Assembly: GCF_019890725.1 (NCBI RefSeq)
Contig: NZ_JAINZZ010000037.1
Span: 1-64,000, forward strand
From: Actinacidiphila acidipaludis
GTDB taxonomy: Bacteria > Actinomycetota > Actinomycetes > Streptomycetales > Streptomycetaceae
Direction: 5' to 3'
DNA: 64,000 bases
Shown here: positions 56,380-64,000 of the stretch, in pieces
How the letters are laid out: each line of letters starts with the position of its first letter
Position numbering within the stretch: position 1 is the stretch's first letter
Notes under the pieces: generated by a model
Database searches by the model: none
What the model was told of the DNA's origin: nothing
Seen by the model: the letters and a program-made list of their open reading frames with translations, nothing else
Position numbers and translations under genes: made by a program

Positions 56380-58602
56380 ATGGGGGAGTCGGCACACCTG
56401 TCCGTGCTCGAAGGCGTCCTGGAACGGATCACGTACGCGAACGAGGACAACGGCTACACCGTCGCGCGGGTGGACACCGGGCGCGGTTCCGGGGACCTGC
56501 TCACCGTCGTCGGCGCGCTGCTGGGAGCACAGCCGGGCGAGTCCCTGCGGATGCACGGCCGCTGGGGGTCCCACCCGCAGTACGGCAAGCAGTTCACCGT
56601 CGAGAACTACACGACCGTGCTGCCCGCCACGATCCAGGGCATCCGCCGCTACCTCGGATCGGGGCTGATCAAGGGCATCGGACCGAGGATCGCCGAGCGC
56701 ATCGTCGACCACTTCGGCGTCGGGACCCTGGACGTCATCGAGAGCGAGCCGACCCGGCTGGTCGAGGTGCCCGGACTCGGCCCGAAGCGGACCAAGCTGA
56801 TCGCCGGCGCCTGGGAGGAGCAGAAGGCGATCAAGGAGGTCATGGTCTTCCTGCAGGGCGTCGGCGTCTCGACGTCCATCGCGGTGCGGATCTACAAGAC
56901 CTACCAGGACGCGTCGATCTCGGTGGTGAAGAACCAGCCCTACCGGCTGGCGTCGGACGTGTGGGGCATCGGCTTTCTGACCGCCGACCGGCTGGCCAAG
57001 GCCGTCGGGATACCGCACGACAGCCCCGAGCGGGTCAAGGCCGGACTGCAGTACGCCCTGTCGCAGGCCACCGACAGCGGCAACTGCTACCTGCCGCAGG
57101 AGCAACTGATCGCCGACGCGGTGAAACTGCTCCAGGTCGACACGGGCCTGGTCATCGACTGCCTCGGGGAGCTCGCCGACGAGGAGGGCGTCGTCCGTGA
57201 GGACGTCCCCTCGCGGGAGGGTGACGGGCAGCCGGCCAAGGCCGTCTACCTGGTGCCGTTCCACCGGGCGGAGATCTCCCTGGCCGCCCAGTTGATGCGG
57301 CTGCTGCGCGGTCCCGAGGACCGGCTCCCGGTCTTCGCCGACGTGGACTGGGACAAGGCCCTGGCCTGGCTCACCCGCACCACCGGCGCCGACCTGGCAC
57401 CCGAGCAGGAGCAGGCGGTGCGGCTGGCGCTGACCGAGAAGGTGGCGGTCCTCACCGGCGGCCCCGGCTGCGGCAAGTCCTTCACCGTGCGCTCGGTGGT
57501 GGCCCTGGCGCGGGCCAAGAAGGCCAAGGTGGTGCTCGCCGCGCCGACCGGGCGGGCCGCCAAGCGCCTGGCGGAGCTGACCGGGGCCGAGGCCTCGACC
57601 GTGCACCGCCTGCTGGAGCTGAAACCCGGCGGCGACGCCGCCTACGACCGCGACCGGCCGCTGGACGCGGACCTGGTGGTGGTCGACGAGGCGTCGATGC
57701 TGGACCTGCTGCTGGCGAACAAGCTGGTCAAGGCCGTCCCGCCCGGCGCGCACCTGCTGTTCGTCGGTGACGTCGACCAGTTGCCCAGCGTCGGCGCCGG
57801 CGAGGTACTGCGCGACCTGCTCGCCCCCGAGAGCCCGGTGCCCGCGGTGCGGCTGACCCGGATCTTCCGGCAGGCCCAGCAGTCCGGCGTGGTCACCAAC
57901 GCGCACCGGATCAACGCCGGTACGCCGCCGCTCACCCAGGGCCTGCCGGACTTCTTCCTCTTCGCCGAGGAGGACGCCGAGGAAGCGGCCCGGCTCACCG
58001 TCGACGTGGTGGCCCGGCGCATCCCCGCCCGGTTCGGCCTGGACCCGCGGCGCGACGTGCAGGTGCTCGCGCCCATGCACCGCGGCCCGGCAGGGGCCGG
58101 CGTGCTCAACGGCCTGCTGCAGCAGGCCGTCACCCCGGCCCGTCCGGACCTGCCCGAGCGCCGCTTCGGCGGCCGGACCTTCCGCGTCGGCGACAAGGTC
58201 ACCCAGATCAGGAACAACTATGACAAGGGGGCGAACGGGGTCTTCAACGGCACCGTAGGCGTCGTCACCGCGCTGGACACCGTCGAGCAGCGGCTGACCG
58301 TCCGGACCGACGAGGACGAGGAGATCCCGTACGACTTCGACGAACTGGACGAGCTGGTGCACGCGTATGCGGTGACCATCCACCGATCGCAGGGCAGCGA
58401 GTACCCGGCGGTGGTGATCCCCGTCACCACCGGGGCCTGGATGATGCTCCAGCGGAACCTGCTCTACACCGCCGTCACCCGGGCGAAACGGCTGGTCGTA
58501 CTGGTCGGGTCGCGGCGCGCCATCGGTCAGGCGGTACGGACCGTGTCCGCCGGAAAGCGCTTCACGGCACTCGACCACCGGCTGTCCCAGGGCGCAAAAT
58601 AG
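56380..58602 (+). CDS. recD2: RecD2-type ATP-dependent 5'-3' DNA helicase
   Basis: 740 residues from an ATG after AAGGGAGG. The N-terminal OB-like region and tandem helix-hairpin-helix motifs (LIKGIGPRIAERIV; VPGLGPKRTKLI) mark the RecD2 type that acts without RecBC. Walker A is TGGPGCGKSFT, Walker B VVDEASMLD; the C-terminal UvrD-like block includes VHAYAVTIHRSQGSEYP. A genome-maintenance role is inferred. The upstream frame open from 56284 has no start support. Confidence 0.93.
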   Translation: MGESAHLSVLEGVLERITYANEDNGYTVARVDTGRGSGDLLTVVGALLGAQPGESLRMHGRWGSHPQYGKQFTVENYTTVLPATIQGIRRYLGSGLIKGIGPRIAERIVDHFGVGTLDVIESEPTRLVEVPGLGPKRTKLIAGAWEEQKAIKEVMVFLQGVGVSTSIAVRIYKTYQDASISVVKNQPYRLASDVWGIGFLTADRLAKAVGIPHDSPERVKAGLQYALSQATDSGNCYLPQEQLIADAVKLLQVDTGLVIDCLGELADEEGVVREDVPSREGDGQPAKAVYLVPFHRAEISLAAQLMRLLRGPEDRLPVFADVDWDKALAWLTRTTGADLAPEQEQAVRLALTEKVAVLTGGPGCGKSFTVRSVVALARAKKAKVVLAAPTGRAAKRLAELTGAEASTVHRLLELKPGGDAAYDRDRPLDADLVVVDEASMLDLLLANKLVKAVPPGAHLLFVGDVDQLPSVGAGEVLRDLLAPESPVPAVRLTRIFRQAQQSGVVTNAHRINAGTPPLTQGLPDFFLFAEEDAEEAARLTVDVVARRIPARFGLDPRRDVQVLAPMHRGPAGAGVLNGLLQQAVTPARPDLPERRFGGRTFRVGDKVTQIRNNYDKGANGVFNGTVGVVTALDTVEQRLTVRTDEDEEIPYDFDELDELVHAYAVTIHRSQGSEYPAVVIPVTTGAWMMLQRNLLYTAVTRAKRLVVLVGSRRAIGQAVRTVSAGKRFTALDHRLSQGAK

Positions 58603-58726
58603 GCACTCCGTGCCACATTTCGGCCCGATGGCCGACCCCGAGTGCACACCACAGTGCCAAATGGGGGACAGTGGACGTAGTCAGGGCACCTCGATGAAGA
58701 GGCAACACCGTCGGTGAGGGAATGAC

Positions 58727-60016
58727 GTGAGCGACAACTCTGTAGTACTGCGGTACGGGGACAGCGAACACAGCTACCCCGTTGTGGACAGCACCGTCGG
58801 CGACAAGGGATTCGACATCGGCAAGCTGCGTGCCGACACGGGTCTGGTCACCCTGGACAGCGGCTACGGCAACACCGCGGCCTACAAGTCCGCGATCACC
58901 TTCCTCGACGGCGAGCAGGGCATCCTGCGCTACCGCGGATACCCGATCGAGCAGCTCGCCGAGCGCGGCACCTTCCTGGAAACCGCGTACCTGCTGATCA
59001 ACGGTGAGCTCCCGACCGTGGACCAGCTGTCCGAGTTCAAGGGGCAGATCACGCAGCACACCTTGCTGCACGAGGACGTCAAACGGTTCTACGACGGCTT
59101 CCCGCGTGACGCGCACCCCATGGCGATGCTCTCGTCCGTGGTCAGCGCGCTGTCGACGTTCTACCAGGACAGCCACAACCCGTTCGACCCCGAGCAGCGC
59201 CACCTGTCCACGATCCGGCTGCTCGCCAAGCTGCCGACGATCGCGGCCTACGCGTACAAGAAGTCCGTCGGCCAGCCGGTGGTCTACCCGCGCAACGACC
59301 TCGGCTACGTCGAGAACTTCCTGCGCATGACGTTCTCGGTCCCGGCCGAGGAGTACCAGCTCGACCCGGTCGTGGTCAGCGCACTGGACAAGCTGTTCAT
59401 CCTGCACGCGGACCACGAGCAGAACTGCTCGACGTCCACCGTGCGCCTGGTCGGCTCCTCGCAGGCCAACCTGTTCGCGTCGATCTCCGCCGGCATCAGC
59501 GCCCTGTGGGGCCCCCTGCACGGCGGCGCCAACCAGTCGGTGCTGGAGATGCTGGAGCGCATCCAGACCGACGGCGGCGACGTGGACTCCTTCATCCGCA
59601 AGGTGAAGGACAAGCAGGACGGCGTGAAGCTCATGGGCTTCGGCCACCGCGTCTACAAGAACTTCGACCCCCGGGCGAAGATCATCAAGGCCGCGGCGCA
59701 CGACGTGCTCTCCGCGCTCGGCAAGTCCGACGAGCTGCTCGACATCGCGCTCAAGCTCGAGGAGCACGCGCTCAGCGACGACTACTTCGTCTCGCGCAAG
59801 CTCTACCCGAACGTCGACTTCTACACCGGTCTGATCTACCGGGCGATGGGCTTCCCGACCAGCATGTTCACCGTGCTGTTCGCGATCGGCCGACTGCCGG
59901 GTTGGATCGCCCAGTGGCACGAGATGATCAAGGAGCCCGGTTCCCGGATCGGCCGCCCGCGGCAGATCTACACCGGCGTCGTCGAGCGCGACTACATCCC
60001 GGTCGAGGCCCGCTGA
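58727..60016 (+). CDS. gltA: Citrate synthase (type II, hexameric type)
   Basis: 429 residues from GTG after GTGAGGGA. Active-site His of GPLHGGANQ, His of GFGHRVYKNFDPRA, and the following Asp are all present. Condenses acetyl-CoA and oxaloacetate at the TCA entry. Also called citA in streptomycetes. Followed by two hairpin terminators. Confidence 0.97.
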   Translation: MSDNSVVLRYGDSEHSYPVVDSTVGDKGFDIGKLRADTGLVTLDSGYGNTAAYKSAITFLDGEQGILRYRGYPIEQLAERGTFLETAYLLINGELPTVDQLSEFKGQITQHTLLHEDVKRFYDGFPRDAHPMAMLSSVVSALSTFYQDSHNPFDPEQRHLSTIRLLAKLPTIAAYAYKKSVGQPVVYPRNDLGYVENFLRMTFSVPAEEYQLDPVVVSALDKLFILHADHEQNCSTSTVRLVGSSQANLFASISAGISALWGPLHGGANQSVLEMLERIQTDGGDVDSFIRKVKDKQDGVKLMGFGHRVYKNFDPRAKIIKAAAHDVLSALGKSDELLDIALKLEEHALSDDYFVSRKLYPNVDFYTGLIYRAMGFPTSMFTVLFAIGRLPGWIAQWHEMIKEPGSRIGRPRQIYTGVVERDYIPVEAR

Positions 60017-60073
60017 CCCACGCCTTCCGGAGCCGCGGGCCCCGGGCCCACGGCTGCGCCGGGTGAACGAAGA

Positions 60074-60117
60074 AGCGCCCCGCGACGGATCCCCCCACGG
60101 GTCCGGCACGGGGCGCT
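60074..60117 (+). terminator. Terminator 1 after citrate synthase
   Basis: Outer stem AGCGCCCCG/CGGGGCGCT (60074-60082 with 60109-60117) enclosing an inner hairpin built from a 20-bp element, CGGATCCCCCCACGGGTCCG (60086-60105). Confidence 0.75.
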
Positions 60118-60124
60118 CCCGTTT

Positions 60125-60158
60125 CCCGGCGCGGATCCCCCCACGGGTCCGTACCGGG
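60125..60158 (+). terminator. Terminator 2 after citrate synthase, sharing a duplicated 20-bp element
   Basis: Stem CCCGG/CCGGG (60125-60129 with 60154-60158) encloses a second exact copy of the same 20-bp element at 60132-60151. Confidence 0.7.
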
Positions 60159-60462
60159 CGTTTGTGGCGGCCGCGCCGTAGCCGGGACGAAGGGCCCGGG
60201 AGGGCCGCTCAAAGCTCCCCGGACGTCGCCCCGGCGACGCAACCCGGACCGTCCCCCAAGACGATCCGTACCCGCAGTCTCCCACTCGGGCGAGCCGGGA
60301 GTGCGGTGCTCAAGACATAAGACCCACGAACCACCGTAATGGTTACGTTCCAAGCTATGTGATCTACGTCTCCGAAGGGAAGCTGTTTTCGCAGGCTACC
60401 CCCGCGCGCTGCCGGTCCGGACCCATCCCGTAGCGTGCTGAACCTCTCGAGGGGCGGAGCAC
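60159..60462. other. Intergenic interval before the SDR gene
   Basis: 304 nt with no supportable gene. An AT-enriched stretch at about 60310-60370 may hold the SDR promoter; no clear hexamers could be fixed. A short GAGGGGCGGAG just before 60463 is the likely ribosome binding site. Confidence 0.4.
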
Positions 60463-61209
60463 ATGGCAGAGAACGGGACAGCGGTCCGCAACATCGTGGT
60501 GACGGGCGGGGGCACGGGCATCGGTCTGGCCGTCGCGACCCGGTTCGCGTCGGACGGCCATCACGTCACGATCGTCGGCCGCCGCCGTGAGGTGCTGCAC
60601 GCCACAGTCCGGGAGCTGCGCGAGGAGAGCGGGCTGGACGTCACCCCCGTGGTGTGCGACCTCGCCGACCCCGACGACGTGGAGGCCGTACTCCCGCACC
60701 TGCCCGAACGTGTCGACGTCCTGGTGAACAACGCGGGCAGCCGCGAGCTGGCGGTCGGCGCCGGCCCCCACGGTGTGCTGGCCCGGTGGCGCGGCGACTT
60801 CGAGCGCAACGTGCTGACCGCGGTCCTGATCACCGAGTCGCTGCGTGACCGCTTCAGTGAGGACGGCCGGGTCGTGACCGTCACCTCCGTGGCGGCCCTG
60901 CGCGGCGGCGGCTCCTACGGCGCCTCCAAGGCCGCCTTGCACGCCTGGAACCACTCGCTGGCCGCCCAGCTCGGACCGCAGGGCGTGACGTGCAACATCG
61001 TGGCGCCCGGCACCGTCGCGGGCACCGAGTTCTTCGGGGCCCGGCTCAACGAGGCGGAGCTGACCCGCAGGGCCGGCCGGACCCTCGTCGGGCGCGTCGG
61101 CCGCCCGGCGGACGTCGCCGCGGCCGTGCTCTTCCTCGCCTCGCCCGAAGCGGGCTTCATCACCGGCGAGATCCTCCAGTGCAACGGCGGCGAGTTGCTG
61201 GGCCGCTGA
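60463..61209 (+). CDS. Short-chain dehydrogenase/reductase (SDR)
   Basis: 248 residues. The cofactor loop is TGGGTGIG (residues 15-22), followed by IVGRR, which suggests NADP(H). NNAG occurs near residue 90, and the catalytic Ser, Tyr and Lys lie in VTSVAALRGGGSYGASK. Similar to 3-oxoacyl-ACP reductase-like SDRs; the substrate is unknown. Monocistronic between citrate synthase and DedA genes. Confidence 0.92.
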   Translation: MAENGTAVRNIVVTGGGTGIGLAVATRFASDGHHVTIVGRRREVLHATVRELREESGLDVTPVVCDLADPDDVEAVLPHLPERVDVLVNNAGSRELAVGAGPHGVLARWRGDFERNVLTAVLITESLRDRFSEDGRVVTVTSVAALRGGGSYGASKAALHAWNHSLAAQLGPQGVTCNIVAPGTVAGTEFFGARLNEAELTRRAGRTLVGRVGRPADVAAAVLFLASPEAGFITGEILQCNGGELLGR

Positions 61210-61394
61210 CGGCCCGGACTTCCGCGTTGCCGGCACACCGGCCGCTCCACCCAGGGGAGTACGGCGCGTGCGCCCGCAGGATGAGTTTTCCGGGGAATCC
61301 CCGGTGAGTTCCCTGATCCCCGGCAAACCCGGTTGCCGCCTCTCCCGCACGCTGTCAGCGTTGAAGGACGGGGTGGGGAAGAGGGGCGGGGAGG

Positions 61395-62132
61395 ATGGAC
61401 GTTGCACTGAGCGTGTCGTCACTCGACTTCACCTCTGGTCTCGCGGAGCACCTCAGAGGTGGGAACGTCCTGTGGGCCTATGCGCTCCTCGCCGCCACCA
61501 CGGCGCCCCCGCTCGTGCCCAACTCCGTGCTCCTGGTGACCGGTGGCGTCTTGGCCGCCGAGGGGCGGCTCGACATCGCCCTGGTCCTGCTCGTGGTGGC
61601 CGGCAGCGCGGTCGTCGGCGACCTGCTGGTGCACCGGGCGGGACGGGCCATGAGCGGCCGGGTCGTGGCACGCATGCGCCGCCGCCCGCAGCGCGCCGCC
61701 CTGCTGCACTGGGCCGCGCTGCGCATACAGCGGCACGGCATACCCTTCGTCGTGGGGGTGCGTTTCCTGCCCAGCGGCCGTGTGATCGGCGGACTGGCGG
61801 CTGGGGTGATGCGTTATCCGGCCCGCAAGTACGCGATCGGCGCCGGGCTTGCCGAGGCCGTCTGGGCCTCGTACTCCGTCGGCGCCGGTTATCTGAGCGG
61901 GCGCGCCGCCTCGAACTCCTTCTTCGCTCTCTGCCTGGGCCTGGGCATCTCGCTGCTGGTGGCCGGCGTCGGGGCCCTGGCCCAGTGGGCGTCCAGCAGG
62001 CGCGACCGGCGCCGCGACGGCGGAGCGGCCAAGCCCTCGACGGTCGTGGCCGCGCGACGTGCCGACCCCAGCGAGACGGGGGAGGCGGACGCCGGGACGT
62101 TCGTGTGCCCGACCCATCGGCCGGGAGGCTGA
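61395..62132 (+). CDS. DedA-family integral membrane protein
   Basis: 245 residues with about five hydrophobic segments. Conserved DedA blocks are APPLVPNSVLLVTGG near residue 40 and RFLPSGRVIGGLAAGVMRYP near residue 125. The family includes phospholipid and undecaprenyl-phosphate flippases; this member's role is unknown. GGGGAGG abuts the ATG directly, so a slightly later start (GTG at 61410) is possible. The C-terminal tail is charged and cytosolic. Confidence 0.85.
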   Translation: MDVALSVSSLDFTSGLAEHLRGGNVLWAYALLAATTAPPLVPNSVLLVTGGVLAAEGRLDIALVLLVVAGSAVVGDLLVHRAGRAMSGRVVARMRRRPQRAALLHWAALRIQRHGIPFVVGVRFLPSGRVIGGLAAGVMRYPARKYAIGAGLAEAVWASYSVGAGYLSGRAASNSFFALCLGLGISLLVAGVGALAQWASSRRDRRRDGGAAKPSTVVAARRADPSETGEADAGTFVCPTHRPGG

Positions 62133-62201
62133 CCGCTCGGCGGTGAGGCTCCGCGTGCCGGCGCGCCTGCGCCCGATGCCGGGCCTCCGCCGGTTTCCGG
62201 G

Positions 62202-62897
62202 CTATCGCGCCTCTGTCGTGGCGGGGGACTGCGACGGCATCGCGGCGTTGGGGTCGGCCGGGCCGGCGGGCACCGCCTCGGTGCCGATGTGCGGCGCGAG
62301 GTAGCGGTAGAGCATGCTCTTCAGCTCCCGCACGTAGGGCTCGCGGTCGCCGTTGTCCTGCTGGACGACCAGATCCAGACCGGCCTTGAACATCGCGAAG
62401 CTCATCTGTGCGACCAGCGCCCGCTCCGCCGGCGACATCGCGGGTCGGCGGACCCCGATCAGCGTGGTGACCGACTCCAGCAGTGCCTGGTGCAGGACGT
62501 CGTGGTCCTCGGTGACCTTCCCCGGGGCGTCGGGTCCCTTGAGCAGCGCCAGGAACACCGGGTTGTCCTGGTTGAACTCGATGAACGGGTCCGTCACGGC
62601 GTCGATCAGCTCGCCGAGCGGCAGCCGGGCGTTGTCCTCGGTGAAGACCCGGCCGTGGGCCGCCTCCATCTCCTTGAGCAGCTGTCCGCTCAGCTCGATG
62701 GCGATGGCCTCCTTGTTCGGGAAGAACTGGTACAGCGTGCCGGGCGACACCCCGGCCTCGCGCGCGATGGCGTTGGTGCTGCTCGCGGTGTAGCCGAGCG
62801 TGCAGAACACGCTGGCCGCCGCCTGGAGCAGCTGCACGATGCGCCGCTCGCCGCGGGCCTGCCGGCGCCGCGGCGGCCTCTCGTCCGCCTCGGACAC
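62202..62897 (-). CDS. TetR-family repressor, probably of the adjacent MMPL exporter
   Basis: 231 residues from the GTG at 62897 with GGGAG 5 nt upstream. The HTH (ILQLLQ-type helix 1; NAIAREAGVSPGTLYQFFPNKE) is a typical TetR domain, then a helical effector domain. Divergent from the MMPL gene across two related operator sequences, which implies repression of the exporter and itself. Confidence 0.9.
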   Translation of the reverse strand: MSEADERPPRRRQARGERRIVQLLQAAASVFCTLGYTASSTNAIAREAGVSPGTLYQFFPNKEAIAIELSGQLLKEMEAAHGRVFTEDNARLPLGELIDAVTDPFIEFNQDNPVFLALLKGPDAPGKVTEDHDVLHQALLESVTTLIGVRRPAMSPAERALVAQMSFAMFKAGLDLVVQQDNGDREPYVRELKSMLYRYLAPHIGTEAVPAGPADPNAAMPSQSPATTEAR

Positions 62898-62925
62898 ATG
62901 AACTCCCAGGGAGGATTGACAAACA

Positions 62926-62939
62926 CGAGAGGTCGCTCG
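62926..62939. promoter_or_regulatory. Candidate TetR operator, copy 1 (CGAGAGGTCGCTCG)
   Basis: The first of two direct-repeat copies (12 of 14 identical) in the 62898-63036 divergent promoter; ends CGA/TCG are symmetric. Positioned near the TetR start. Confidence 0.65.
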
Positions 62940-62953
62940 CATTCTAGAAAACG

Positions 62954-62967
62954 CGAGCGGTCGTTCG
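62954..62967. promoter_or_regulatory. Candidate TetR operator, copy 2 (CGAGCGGTCGTTCG)
   Basis: The second copy, 28 bp further on. The two copies together also form a larger imperfect inverted repeat (15 of 19 bases) spanning 62922-62971, consistent with paired TetR dimers. Confidence 0.65.
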
Positions 62968-63036
62968 TGTTCGAGTCTAGTCGTGCTTGCAGGTCGTGTC
63001 GTCGGTCAGTCGTCTACGGGGAGAGGACACTCTGCC

Positions 63037-64000
63037 ATGTCCGAAGTCAACAGCGGGGCCGGCGTCGGGGGCTGGACGCGGGCCGTCACCGCCAGACCGC
63101 GGCTGACGCTGCTGATGGCCCTGCTGTTCACCGCGCTCGCGGTGGTCGCCGGCAACGGGGTGGCCGACCGGCTGTCCAGCGGCGGCTGGGAGGCCCCGCA
63201 CTCCCAGTCGTCGTACGCCACGGCCGCTCTGGCCGAGCACTTCCCGGCCTCCCAGCCCAACCTCGTCCTGCTGGTCGCCGGCCGCGGAGCCGGAGTGGAC
63301 AGCCCGGCCGTCGCCGCCGAGGGGCAGGACCTGGCACGCCGGCTCGCCGCCGACCCCGACGTGACCGGGGTGACCTCCTACTGGGGTACGCACGCACCCG
63401 TGCTGCGGGCCAAGGACGGTCGCTCGGCGATGATCACCGCCAGGCTGCGCGGTGACGACAACGCCGTCGCCGAGGAGATCAAACGGATAGCGCCCGCCTA
63501 CCGCGGCACGCACGGCCCGGTCGGGGTGAGCGTCGGCGGCTCGTCGGCCGTCCGCCACGACCTCCAGACCACCATCCAGCAGGACCTGGTGCGCGCGGAG
63601 ATGATCGCCCTGCCCGTCACCCTGGTGCTCCTCGTGATGGTCTTCGGCAGCGCCGTCGCGGCCCTGCTGCCCCTCGGGGTGGGCTTCATCGCCATCCTCG
63701 GCACCAGCTCGGTGCTGCGCGGCGTCACCGAGCTGACCAGCGTCTCCGTCTTCGCCGAGAACCTGACCACGGCGCTGGGCCTGGGGCTGGCCATCGACTA
63801 CGCCCTGTTCATCGTGCGCCGCTTCCGCGAGGAGCTGGCCTCGGGGCTGCCCCCGCTGGCCGCGGTCGGCAGGACCCTGCGGACCGCCGGCCGCACGGTG
63901 ATGTTCTCCGCCCTGACGGTCGCCGCCTCGCTCTCGGCGATGCTGGTCTTCCCGCAGTACTTCCTGCGCTCCTTCGCCTATGCCGGCATCGCCGTGGTCC
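63037..64000 (+). CDS. MMPL-family (RND-type) transporter, N-terminal part (cut by window end)
   Basis: 321 codons visible from the ATG at 63037 after GGGGAGAGG. TM1 (LTLLMALLFTALAVVAG) is followed by an extracytoplasmic porter loop to about residue 180, then a helix bundle with the MMPL block TTALGLGLAIDYALFIVRRFREEL. Members export lipids or drugs using the proton gradient. Control by the divergent TetR is likely. Substrate unknown. Confidence 0.93.
   Translation, partial: MSEVNSGAGVGGWTRAVTARPRLTLLMALLFTALAVVAGNGVADRLSSGGWEAPHSQSSYATAALAEHFPASQPNLVLLVAGRGAGVDSPAVAAEGQDLARRLAADPDVTGVTSYWGTHAPVLRAKDGRSAMITARLRGDDNAVAEEIKRIAPAYRGTHGPVGVSVGGSSAVRHDLQTTIQQDLVRAEMIALPVTLVLLVMVFGSAVAALLPLGVGFIAILGTSSVLRGVTELTSVSVFAENLTTALGLGLAIDYALFIVRRFREELASGLPPLAAVGRTLRTAGRTVMFSALTVAASLSAMLVFPQYFLRSFAYAGIAVV

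Noticed and set aside
56050-58647. 865-codon minus-strand open frame opposite the helicase gene
   Set aside because: Its composition is Gly/Val/Asp/His-rich with no family resemblance; the plus strand encodes a complete RecD2-type helicase.

Overview
This window is very GC-rich chromosomal DNA from an actinomycete, almost certainly Streptomyces or a close relative. Evidence: codon use with G/C at third positions, frequent GTG starts, 4-nt ATGA/GTGA gene overlaps, a complete desferrioxamine cluster (desABCD), the adpA-orn pair with a single TTA (bldA) codon in adpA, and the cellobiose module cebR-cebEFG-bglC with TGGGAGCGCTCCCA operators. From memory the order resembles the S. coelicolor core region running from citrate synthase through des and adpA to bglC; that synteny was not computed.

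Layout. 1-16300 is a polysaccharide-degradation block: the C-terminal part of a secreted GH18 chitinase, the cellobiose importer and beta-glucosidase operon with its LacI-type repressor CebR, two small uncharacterised genes around a long hairpin, then a secreted beta-1,3-glucanase-like enzyme with two F5/8C domains, a CBM2-GH5 cellulase and a CBM2-GH48 cellobiohydrolase. The three secreted enzymes and both ceb promoters carry copies of the same operator type, so the extracellular enzymes, the importer and the intracellular beta-glucosidase look like one cellobiose-responsive regulon. 16670-22600 is core: tRNA-His, oligoribonuclease, AdpA, a universal stress protein and GlmS. 22730-29850 holds a GH20 hexosaminidase and desABCD behind a perfect iron box. 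30008-38760 is acyl-CoA metabolism: a leucine-degradation operon (acyl-CoA dehydrogenase, HMG-CoA lyase, methylcrotonyl-CoA carboxylase alpha and beta) facing a TetR regulator across a paired operator, followed by a second acyl-CoA dehydrogenase and a TesB thioesterase.

38833-48700 holds a phosphatase-family protein, an agmatinase-family ureohydrolase, a giant fused two-in-one ABC exporter, a GH3 hexosaminidase, a lipoprotein and a LysR regulator. 48773-56000 is accessory: a TIM-barrel isomerase, a VWA protein and a MarR-GNAT fusion. It also has a LacI repressor facing a translationally coupled three-gene operon (Gfo/Idh/MocA oxidoreductase, DUF993 aldolase-like protein, TIM-barrel epimerase) with two AAGCGCTT operators. 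This operon is the best candidate here for an undescribed catabolic pathway. 56380-64000 returns to core functions (RecD2-type helicase, citrate synthase, SDR, DedA) and ends with a TetR-MMPL divergent pair cut by the window edge.

No insertion sequence, prophage, integrase, CRISPR array, rRNA or replication origin was seen.
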